A stretch of DNA of 24,697 bases from Lachnospiraceae bacterium (lineage in GTDB: Bacteria; Bacillota_A; Clostridia; Lachnospirales; Lachnospiraceae). The stretch lies in NCBI GenBank assembly GCA_017621115.1, contig JAGATU010000072.1, positions 1 to 24,697 on the forward strand, given 5' to 3'. Position 1 is the first letter of the stretch, and every line of letters begins with the position of its first letter. The notes beneath the pieces are model-generated. The model saw nothing but the letters and a program-made list of their open reading frames with translations, was not told where the DNA came from and ran no database searches. Shown in pieces: positions 17,378-24,113 of the stretch. A program made the translations under genes and the position numbers.

Positions 17378-18328
17378 ATGGCAAACATGACAAAAACAGA
17401 TAAAATATATGTGGCGGGACACAGGGGACTTGTAGGAAGTGCGATTGTCCGCTCCCTTAAGAGACAGGGATATACGAATATTATCGGAAGAACCCATAAG
17501 GAATTGGATTTGACCAATCAGGCAGCAGTGGTAAAGTTTTTTGAAGAAGAACGCCCTGATATCGTGGTATTGGCAGCAGCAAAGGTTGGTGGTATTAATG
17601 CAAACCAGACCATGCCGGCAGAATTTGCCTATGAAAATATGCAGATTCAGTGTAATGTCATCAAATGCTGCCACGACTTCAAAGTAAAGAAATTATTATT
17701 CCTCGGAAGTACCTGTATATATCCGAAAATGGCTCCGCAGCCGATTCCGGAAGATGCTCTTTTGACAGGACTTTTGGAGCCTACTAATGAAGCATATGCT
17801 ATTGCAAAGATTTCCGGACTTTTGATGTGTAAATATTTTAAGCAGCAGTACGGAGATGATTTTATCAGTTGCATGCCGACCAATTTATATGGCCCATATG
17901 ACAACTATGACTTGGAAAATTCCCATGTTATGCCGGCAATGATCCGTAAATTCCATGATGCCAAAGTAAATGGTAAAGAAAGTGTGGAATTATGGGGAAC
18001 AGGTTCTCCGCTTCGTGAATTCCTGTATTCCGATGATATGGCGGATGCCTGTGTATATCTGCTTGAGAATTACAGCGGTTGGCAGCATGTAAATATCGGT
18101 ACCGGTAAGGAAGTAACCATCAAGGAACTTGCAGAGACTGTTAAGAAGTGCGTCGGCTTTGAAGGCGATATTGTGTGGAATACCGATATGCCTGACGGAA
18201 CGCCTAGAAAACTTACCAACGTGGACAAGCTCCATGAACTGGGATGGACACATAAAGTCGAGTTGGAAGAAGGCGTACAGTTAGCTTACGACTGGTTCAA
18301 AGAAAATGTTGAAGAAGCAAGATTATAA
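17378..18328 (+). CDS. fcl: GDP-L-fucose synthase
   Basis: This 316-residue epimerase/reductase turns GDP-4-keto-6-deoxymannose into GDP-L-fucose. The NADP loop is GHRGLVGSA (residues 14-22). The catalytic set is S111 and C113 in GSTCIYP and Y140/K144 in YAIAK. Further family marks are [10 protein letters not shown] near residue 68 and [15 protein letters not shown]. The length is typical (about 310-320). AAGGA lies 9 bases before the ATG. It forms a unit with gmd upstream and manC downstream. A perfect-looking hairpin without a T-tract lies between it and manC. Confidence 0.96.
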   Translation: MANMTKTDKIYVAGHRGLVGSAIVRSLKRQGYTNIIGRTHKELDLTNQAAVVKFFEEERPDIVVLAAAKVGGINANQTMPAEFAYENMQIQCNVIKCCHDFKVKKLLFLGSTCIYPKMAPQPIPEDALLTGLLEPTNEAYAIAKISGLLMCKYFKQQYGDDFISCMPTNLYGPYDNYDLENSHVMPAMIRKFHDAKVNGKESVELWGTGSPLREFLYSDDMADACVYLLENYSGWQHVNIGTGKEVTIKELAETVKKCVGFEGDIVWNTDMPDGTPRKLTNVDKLHELGWTHKVELEEGVQLAYDWFKENVEEARL

Positions 18329-18337
18329 TATTAATCC

Positions 18338-18366
18338 GATTATAAGCCACATTGTGGCTTATAGTC
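18338..18366 (+). other. Intergenic hairpin between fcl and manC
   Basis: Fourteen bases (18338-18351) pair with the next fourteen (18353-18366), with a single G-U pair and one unpaired centre base. In practice this would fold with a loop of about five. No T-tract follows, so it does not look like an ordinary terminator. It ends 8 bases before the manC ribosome site and may influence RNA processing or translation. Confidence 0.65.
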
Positions 18367-18384
18367 ATATTATGGGAGAAAAAT

Positions 18385-19455
18385 ATGAAAACATATGGTG
18401 TAATTATGGCAGGTGGTGGCGGAACCAGATTCTGGCCGCTTAGCCGCAGAGCCAATCCGAAACAGTTTTTGAATTTATCCGGTAAAGATACGATGGTAAT
18501 GGATACGGCAAACAGGCTTTGCCGTATTGCCGAAAAAGAAGATATTTTTATTGTTACCGGAGCAGACTTTGTAGAATCAACTGTTAAGAGCACGGAAAAA
18601 CTTCTTCGCGCTGACCATATCCTTGGAGAACCTGCAGCTCGTAATACAGCAGCCTGCATCGGATATGCAGCAATGGAAATTGTCAAAAAATACGAAGACG
18701 GCGTTATGTGTGTAGCGGCTTCCGATCATTTTATCAAAGATGAAGACGAATATGAACGCGTAATGAAAACCGCTATTTCCCTGGCGGAAGAGAAAGATGC
18801 CCTTGTAACCATTGGCATTAAGCCGACTTTTCCGTCAACCGGATACGGATATATTAAAAGCAATCGCGAGACAGAAGCAGAATACTACGCGGTAGAAGAA
18901 TTTGTGGAAAAACCGGATTTGGATACTGCGAAAGAATATCTTGCAAGCGGTGAATATGCATGGAACAGCGGTATGTTTGTATGGAAAGCATCCGTAATCC
19001 TTAATTATTTTGAAAAACTGCTTCCTGATATTTACGAATGTCTCGTAACCATCGGTGATGCAATGGGAACCGAGCGTGAACAGGAAGTAATTCACGAAAT
19101 CTACCCAACCATCCCTAAGATTTCCGTGGACTACGGAATTATGGAACGCGCTAAAGGTGTCCTTATGGTAGAAGGTGACTTCGGCTGGAATGACGTCGGA
19201 AGTTTCGACGCCCTCGAAGTTATCTACGATAAAGACGAAAACGGTAATGTAGTCCTTGCAAACAGCTGTCTTATCGATACTAAAGGCTGTATCCTCTATG
19301 GAGATGGAGACAAACTCATTGCTACACTTGGCGTACAGGACATTGTTATTGCCCAGACAAAGGACATTGTTCTCGTCTGCGACAAAAAACGTGCCCAGGA
19401 CATCAAACTTATACCGGAGACTCTGGCAGCTTCCGGAAAAGATTCCTACTGCTAA
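18385..19455 (+). CDS. manC: Mannose-1-phosphate guanylyltransferase
   Basis: This 356-residue nucleotidyltransferase makes GDP-mannose from mannose-1-phosphate and GTP. The signature GGGGTRFWPLSR covers residues 10-21. VEKPDLDTA and GWNDVGSFDAL mark the sugar-binding part. It is the single-domain form, without the C-terminal phosphomannose isomerase domain of bifunctional enzymes. I chose ATG 18385, with GGGAGAAAA upstream. A TTG 11 codons earlier lies in the hairpin. The last third uses noticeably more C-ending codons than the neighbouring genes. The final 15 or so codons (from about 19411) fall inside the left end of the large inverted repeat, so the C-terminus may have been remodelled by it. 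Confidence 0.94.
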   Translation: MKTYGVIMAGGGGTRFWPLSRRANPKQFLNLSGKDTMVMDTANRLCRIAEKEDIFIVTGADFVESTVKSTEKLLRADHILGEPAARNTAACIGYAAMEIVKKYEDGVMCVAASDHFIKDEDEYERVMKTAISLAEEKDALVTIGIKPTFPSTGYGYIKSNRETEAEYYAVEEFVEKPDLDTAKEYLASGEYAWNSGMFVWKASVILNYFEKLLPDIYECLVTIGDAMGTEREQEVIHEIYPTIPKISVDYGIMERAKGVLMVEGDFGWNDVGSFDALEVIYDKDENGNVVLANSCLIDTKGCILYGDGDKLIATLGVQDIVIAQTKDIVLVCDKKRAQDIKLIPETLAASGKDSYC

Positions 19456-20053
19456 AATCGACAGTTCTTACCGGGCCGCAGGCAGGGGCTTCGCAGGGGG
19501 AGGGGCACGCAGGGATTTTGAATCTTCGGGATGCTGTGTAGAAACTCTTTCCATTTCCGGGTCTTGTGCCAATGCACCGTGAAATTGTCTGAGGGCTTCC
19601 CGTGTCGGGGGATTTCTCTTCCCGATATACAATCACGGAACATCTAACTTGGAACAGCAGAAAAACTACGCCGCTTTCAAGAACTCGCGCCACGGTAACG
19701 GATTCAGAAAAGTCAAAAGATATGCTGCATAGCAGCATATCTTTTGACTTTTCTGAATCCGTTGTGGCGCTCAAACATGCTTTTCGCGGCTGCTTTTCCG
19801 CCGTACCTGCGAAAATGTTCTCGCAATTGTCTAGAAGGGAAAAGAAATCCCCCGACACGGGTAGTCCGAGTTTATTTCAAAACGGTGCATTGTTTGGCAC
19901 AGAGACCGGAAATGGATTAGTGTTTCTTGCAGTATCCCGTCTATGAAAAATCCCTGCGTGCCCCTCCCCCTGCGAAGCCCCTGCCTGCGGCCGGTAAGAA
20001 CTGTCGATTTTTGCGTTCAGAAACCTTTTACGGAAGCCCCCAGAGTCTGGTAT
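19411..20053. repeat. Long imperfect inverted repeat (about 640 bp), gene-free
   Basis: The two halves are reverse-complement related about a centre at 19730. Blocks that match from outside in are: 19411-19453 with 20012-20053 (diverged); 19454-19519 with 19947-20011 (65 bp, one indel); about 19551-19580 with about 19882-19915; 19599-19623 with 19837-19861 (25 bp, one mismatch); and 19697-19728 with 19732-19763 (perfect). Sequence between the blocks has diverged and differs in length. Open frames across it run on both strands and mirror each other, so I do not call them genes. This fills the whole gap between manC and the Spo0A-like gene. No transposase and no clear target duplication are seen. 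A non-autonomous element or a structured RNA is possible. Confidence 0.9.
19697..19763. repeat. Perfect palindrome at the centre of the long inverted repeat
   Basis: Arms of 32 bases (19697-19728 and 19732-19763) are exact reverse complements around the 3-base centre ATA. Because the sequence is palindromic, both strands read the same bases here. Confidence 0.95.
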
Positions 20054-20095
20054 GCTTGTTAAGTAATCGCGAGAATATACAAGGGATGGTGGACT

Positions 20096-20449
20096 ATGGT
20101 GAGCGAAGAACAATATATTACGGATATTATGTTGAATTTGGGGGTACCGGCGCATTTGCGCGGATACCGTTATCTGCGGGAGGCGGTACTGATGTCTGCG
20201 GAGGATATGGAACTTGTAGGCAGTGTAACGAAACTTTTGTATCCGGAAGTGGCAAAAAAGTATAAGGTGACGGACCAGAAGGTGGAAAGAGGTATCCGGA
20301 ATGCGATTGAGGTGTCATGGGAACGTGGCAATGCAGAGCTGTTTGATGAAATTTTCGGATATAGTGCGCAGGAAGGGAAGAGTCGTCCGACAAACAGTGA
20401 ATATATAGCAAGGCTGGCAGATAAAGTTCGTTTGGACTTTCGTATGTAA
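20096..20449 (+). CDS. Stand-alone Spo0A C-terminal-type DNA-binding protein
   Basis: This 117-residue protein aligns along almost its full length with the DNA-binding effector domain of the sporulation regulator Spo0A. Matching parts are ITDIMLNLGVPAHLRGYRYL (8-27), ELVGSVTKLLYP (39-50), the recognition-helix region VERGIRNAIEVSW (63-75) and RPTNSEYIARLAD (97-109). The N-terminal receiver domain with the phosphorylated Asp is absent, and an ATG with AAGGGATGG upstream makes this a complete small gene rather than a visible fragment. Phosphorelay control is therefore not expected. It may bind 0A-like boxes (TGNCGAA) or compete with Spo0A. It lies 43 bases after the inverted repeat, whose outer right arm holds a weak possible promoter (TTTACG and TATGCT, 18-base gap, 20027-20056). 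Confidence 0.85.
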   Translation: MVSEEQYITDIMLNLGVPAHLRGYRYLREAVLMSAEDMELVGSVTKLLYPEVAKKYKVTDQKVERGIRNAIEVSWERGNAELFDEIFGYSAQEGKSRPTNSEYIARLADKVRLDFRM

Positions 20450-20547
20450 TTGTGGTAAAATATATACCGATTATAGTGCAGAATTATTGCTTGTGAATAA
20501 TGTGGATTGCGATTTGGAAGAATAGTAATTCATATGGGAGATAAAAC

Positions 20548-21573
20548 ATGTATATAATTGGTATCCTTTTATTGTTTATATTGCCTTTTGCAGCAGGACA
20601 TGCCTGCAAAGGAATTTTAAGATGGAAAGAGACGAGTCAAATTGAAACATATTTGATTGGTTTCTTTTTTCTTTTTTTTCTGCAGGGAGTGGTTTTGGTG
20701 CCCTGCGTGCTCCTGAATTTGGATCTTACAACAGCTTCCATGGCACTGATGGCGGTTATGGGTGTTGTGTTTGTTTTTGGCCTGATTATGTTTGTAATTG
20801 CCTGCAAAGCAATTAAGAAGTCAGAAGAAGGTGAGGAGAAAAGAAAATCTCCGTGGCGTAAAAGGGATAAGTTTTTATTAGCCGGTATGATTTTGGCGTT
20901 TGCGCTTTTGATTGTCAGAATGATTCCGGGCCTGAATATCTTGAGGGATGATATTGTATTGGAAACGGTGAATACAACCGTAAGTACGGGAACTATGTTT
21001 ACCCATCATCCTTTAACAGGGATGATTATGGACGGTGGAATGATTACTTCCAAAAAAATCGTGACACTTCCGTTGTTTTATGCGGCCTTTGTACAGTTTT
21101 TCGGGATAGACGCCAAATATTACTTATATCTGGCAGTTAATGTATTGGTACTCGGATGTTCGTATTATGCCTGTGTACTATTGCTTAATAAAGTAACGGT
21201 ATTAACCCGCAGTAAATTATATGTCTACGGGCTTGTATACGGATTGCTTTTGCTGGCAGGGGATTATCATAAAAGTACACTCACATACCGCTTGCTTTTT
21301 GCGGGATATGAAGGGACTACCATATGTTTTGGTGTGATGATGCCGTATCTGCTTTATCTTATCCTTTCATGGTACCGCAGTGAGGGCGCGGAAGAGAAGA
21401 TATCCATATATTCCAGAGTTACGTATGTGCTTAAGATAGCATTGGTATTTGCCTGCTCCATGGTAATTACAGGTCTTGGTACTGGATTCCTTTTCCTGTT
21501 TATGACGGGAATTATCGCGGCAGTATGCTGCCTTATCAAATCCATTAAGGAGGTAAGGGCATGCAAGGAATAA
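20548..21573 (+). CDS. Polytopic membrane protein, DUF6077-like N-terminal part
   Basis: This 341-residue protein is almost wholly membrane-embedded, with about nine or ten hydrophobic segments. After the fourth comes an outside loop with acidic and glycine residues (RDDIVLETVNTTVSTGTMF, then THHPLTG). It resembles the first loop of DUF6077-type proteins and, more loosely, of GT-C glycosyltransferases, whose acidic catalytic residue sits there. This family link is from memory of the pattern and is not certain. The frame ends just inside the next membrane gene, which overlaps it by 13 bases in another frame. Together they may be one protein split in two. The 98 bases upstream hold a GGGAGA ribosome site but no convincing promoter. 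Confidence 0.7.
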   Translation: MYIIGILLLFILPFAAGHACKGILRWKETSQIETYLIGFFFLFFLQGVVLVPCVLLNLDLTTASMALMAVMGVVFVFGLIMFVIACKAIKKSEEGEEKRKSPWRKRDKFLLAGMILAFALLIVRMIPGLNILRDDIVLETVNTTVSTGTMFTHHPLTGMIMDGGMITSKKIVTLPLFYAAFVQFFGIDAKYYLYLAVNVLVLGCSYYACVLLLNKVTVLTRSKLYVYGLVYGLLLLAGDYHKSTLTYRLLFAGYEGTTICFGVMMPYLLYLILSWYRSEGAEEKISIYSRVTYVLKIALVFACSMVITGLGTGFLFLFMTGIIAAVCCLIKSIKEVRACKE

Positions 21574-22334
21574 TTATGGTAATGGCACAGGTTTGTAATG
21601 GCATAAAGGCGGAAGGTTCGTATTTTATCCTGATGCTTGCGGCGTTGTATATTCTGTACCGCGTCAATGAAAAGAAAAACCAGTGGTATATTTATTATAT
21701 TTTGCTGACACAGGTATTGGTGGTTATGAATCCGGTGGTGGTGATGATTTTGTCAAAAGCATTCCCGGTACTGGCATCGTATACCACATTCATGTTACTT
21801 ACTCCGGTATTAATGGTAATTCCGTTCGCGATGGCAGAGCTGCTTGAAAAATCCAAGGACGATAAACAGGGCTATGTATGGCTTTTAGTTGCGGCAATTG
21901 TGATTGGGCTTTCCGGTAATTTGTTTGGACTGTACACCTCCGATGCAAGAGGAGTGAGTTCTACACCGGAGCAGAGAGAAGTAATCCGTCAACTGGAGGA
22001 ATTACAGCAGGAACAGCCATTGCTTGTGGTTGCGGATGAATCTGTTTTACCGTTTATCAGAACGGATGCACCGTCGGTTACCGTGCTTTACGGAAGGGAT
22101 TTGTACCAGCCGGGAATGGATTTGGGAATTGTGGACATGTACAGCGAGGAATTGCTCGGTCTGTATGAAGCAGTAAAAAATCCGGAAGATACAATAGAAG
22201 ATATCCTCGCAATGGCGGATTTGTATGGCTGCAACGCAGTTGTTGTCAAACAGTTTGAGGATGCGCCTAAGCAGATAGGGCATTTTAAACAATATTTTGA
22301 TTCTGAAAATTACATTGTATATGCGATACAATAA
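21561..22334 (+). CDS. Membrane protein with C-terminal soluble domain, possibly second half of a split protein
   Basis: This 257-residue protein has about four hydrophobic segments in the first 135 residues. A soluble domain follows, from about residue 140 (PEQREVIRQLEELQQEQPLL onward). It ends in a pattern (CNAVVVKQ, then YFDSENYIVYAIQ) like the closing domain of some membrane glycosyltransferases. A strong AAGGAGG (21547-21553) lies 7 bases before the ATG, inside the previous gene, so it can be translated on its own. In this frame a TAA at 21546 blocks any upstream extension. The length of both parts together, about 600 residues, would suit a single larger membrane protein. Function not recognised. 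Confidence 0.7.
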   Translation: MQGIIMVMAQVCNGIKAEGSYFILMLAALYILYRVNEKKNQWYIYYILLTQVLVVMNPVVVMILSKAFPVLASYTTFMLLTPVLMVIPFAMAELLEKSKDDKQGYVWLLVAAIVIGLSGNLFGLYTSDARGVSSTPEQREVIRQLEELQQEQPLLVVADESVLPFIRTDAPSVTVLYGRDLYQPGMDLGIVDMYSEELLGLYEAVKNPEDTIEDILAMADLYGCNAVVVKQFEDAPKQIGHFKQYFDSENYIVYAIQ

Positions 22335-22375
22335 AGGTTTGGAGTTGTATAACTTCACAACAGGGAGGAATGGAC

Positions 22376-23305
22376 ATGGCATTATTGAGCGTGATTGTAC
22401 CATGTTATAACGAAGAAGAAAATGTAAGTTGCTTTTATGATGAATTAATGAAAAACAATGCTTTTTTTGAAGAAAAGCAGTTGGATTTGGAAGTAATTTA
22501 CGTAGATGACGGTTCTGCGGACGGAACAGTTCCTGAGATAAAAAAACTTGCCGAAAAAGATAAATGTGTGAAAATGATTTCTTTTTCCCGTAATTTCGGA
22601 AAAGAGGCTGCTATTTATGCCGGATTTAAGAAGGCGCAGGGCGATTATGTGGTAATGATGGATGCGGATTTGCAGGATCCGCCGGCATTGCTTCCAGAGA
22701 TGTTTTCTTATATTGAGCAGGGATATGATTCGGTTGCAACCAGACGAGTGTCCCGAAAAGGAGAACCGGTAATACGTTCATTCTTTGCCAGAACATTTTA
22801 CAAATTGATGAAAAAAATCAGTAAGGCAGACATTGTGGACGGCGCAAGGGACTATCGTCTGATGACGCGCCAGGTGGTGGATTCCATACTTGCTATGGGC
22901 GAATATAACCGTTTCAGCAAGGGTATTTTTGGCTGGGTTGGTTATGAGACCAAATGGATCGAATACGAAAATATAGAGAGACTCCATGGTGAGACAAAAT
23001 GGTCTTTCTGGAAATTGTTTATTTATTCTGTCGAAGGAATTACGGCATTCAGTACCGTGCCGCTTGCGATTGCATCGGTTATGGGCGTGTTTTTCTGTGC
23101 AGCGGCATTTCTTATGATTCTGTTTATTTTAATCCGCTCACTTGTGTGGACAGACCCTGTCGGCGGCTGGCCATCATTGGTATGTATCATTTGTATGGTC
23201 AGTGGAGTACAGTTACTTTGTATAGGAATTATCGGACAATATTTGTCTAAGACCTATTTGGAAGTAAAACACAGACCTATCTATTTAGTGAAAGAGGAAC
23301 TGTAA
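22376..23305 (+). CDS. GtrB/DPM1-like polyprenyl-phosphate glycosyltransferase
   Basis: This 309-residue GT2 enzyme probably loads a sugar from a nucleotide donor onto undecaprenyl phosphate at the inner membrane face. The GT-A domain starts with LSVIVPCYNEEENV and has VDDGSADGT and the metal-binding MMDADLQDPP. SFSRNFGKEAAIYAGF is typical of the GtrB/ArnC/DPM1 group. Two C-terminal transmembrane segments (about residues 225-255 and 262-290) also fit. I chose ATG 22376, 7 bases after GGGAGG. ATG 22370 is only one base from that site. It may work with the adjacent membrane protein pair, which could be the enzyme using the lipid-linked sugar outside the membrane. Confidence 0.9.
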   Translation: MALLSVIVPCYNEEENVSCFYDELMKNNAFFEEKQLDLEVIYVDDGSADGTVPEIKKLAEKDKCVKMISFSRNFGKEAAIYAGFKKAQGDYVVMMDADLQDPPALLPEMFSYIEQGYDSVATRRVSRKGEPVIRSFFARTFYKLMKKISKADIVDGARDYRLMTRQVVDSILAMGEYNRFSKGIFGWVGYETKWIEYENIERLHGETKWSFWKLFIYSVEGITAFSTVPLAIASVMGVFFCAAAFLMILFILIRSLVWTDPVGGWPSLVCIICMVSGVQLLCIGIIGQYLSKTYLEVKHRPIYLVKEEL

Positions 23306-23314
23306 GGAGAGCAT

Positions 23315-24070
23315 ATGCCGCAGATTAGCATAGTAGTACCGGTTTACAATGCAGAAAACTATATACGACAAACTGTGGACATGGTGCGTAAGCAGACCTT
23401 TACCGACTGGGAATTGATTCTGGTTGAGGATTGTTCCAAAGATAATTCCGCAGAAGTATTATGCTCTTTAGAGTCTGAATTGCAGGACGCCCGTATCCGC
23501 GTGATTTACAAAGAAAAGAATGAAGGTGCGGCAAAAGCAAGAAATACAGGTATTGATGCGGCGAACGGACAGTATTTGGCATTTTTGGATGCGGATGATA
23601 TCTGGATGGAAGATAAACTGGAAAAAGAACTTGCCTTTATGCAGGAAAAGCAGGCGGCATTTGTGTTTACGGCATATGAATTCGGAGATGAGAATGCAGT
23701 CGGAACCGGTAAAATCGTAAAGGTGCCTGATACATTGACATATAATAAGGCATTATCAAGAACTATTATTTTTACAAGTACCACAATGTTTGATCTATCC
23801 ATTTTAGGAAAAGATATGGTTAAAATGCCGGCGGTGCCGAGTGAGGATACCGCTACCTGGTGGAGAATTTTGCGTGAAGGATATACGGCTTACGGATATC
23901 CGGAAGTGACGACTATTTACAGACGTCCGCCACAGTCTCTTTCATCTAATAAAGGGACTGCGATATACAGAATCTGGTATTTGTACCGTGAAGTCGAGAA
24001 ACTCCCGGTTATAACTAGTATGTTTTATTTTGTGGGCTGGGCATTCCGTGCGACATTAAGACGATTATAA
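23315..24070 (+). CDS. Family 2 glycosyltransferase
   Basis: This 251-residue soluble-looking GT-A glycosyltransferase probably adds a sugar to a growing lipid-linked polysaccharide unit. Motifs are ISIVVPVYNAENYI at the N-terminus, VEDCSKDNS, NEGAAKARNTGID and the DXD site LDADDIW. PSEDTATWW later on is the acidic acceptor-side motif common in this group. No clear transmembrane helix is present, although a hydrophobic stretch near the end (ITSMFYFVGWAFRA) may touch the membrane. AAGGAGAG precedes the ATG, 9 bases after the GtrB-like stop. The sugar donor cannot be told from sequence. GDP-fucose or dTDP-rhamnose made by upstream genes are candidates only by association. Confidence 0.9.
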   Translation: MPQISIVVPVYNAENYIRQTVDMVRKQTFTDWELILVEDCSKDNSAEVLCSLESELQDARIRVIYKEKNEGAAKARNTGIDAANGQYLAFLDADDIWMEDKLEKELAFMQEKQAAFVFTAYEFGDENAVGTGKIVKVPDTLTYNKALSRTIIFTSTTMFDLSILGKDMVKMPAVPSEDTATWWRILREGYTAYGYPEVTTIYRRPPQSLSSNKGTAIYRIWYLYREVEKLPVITSMFYFVGWAFRATLRRL

Positions 24071-24113
24071 ATCCTTGTTTTTTACATAAGGAAACAGGAA
24101 AGGCAAAAGATTT

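Noticed and set aside
17009..17674. A 221-codon open frame on the - strand under gmd and fcl
   Set aside because: It is antisense to two clearly identified genes, Cys/His-rich in the way shadow frames often are, and has no family match.
19409..19858. A 149-codon open frame on the - strand across the inverted repeat
   Set aside because: It spans the palindrome, mirrors the + strand frame at 19602-19946 (the same short peptide phrases appear in both), has no domain, and is explained by repeat symmetry.
19602..19946. A 114-codon open frame on the + strand across the inverted repeat
   Set aside because: Same reason as its mirror: open by virtue of base composition and palindromy, with no convincing ribosome site or family.
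19411..20053. Assembly or amplification artefact producing an inverted duplication
   Set aside because: The arms have diverged with many substitutions and indels, so this is not a recent chimera. Only the centre is perfect.
19456..20095. Insertion sequence remnant
   Set aside because: No transposase-like protein fragment in any frame and no obvious target duplication at the outer ends. A non-autonomous element remains possible.
21546..21573. Programmed -1 frameshift joining the two membrane genes
   Set aside because: No slippery heptamer is present in the overlap. The AAGGAGG is well placed for ordinary initiation of the second gene.
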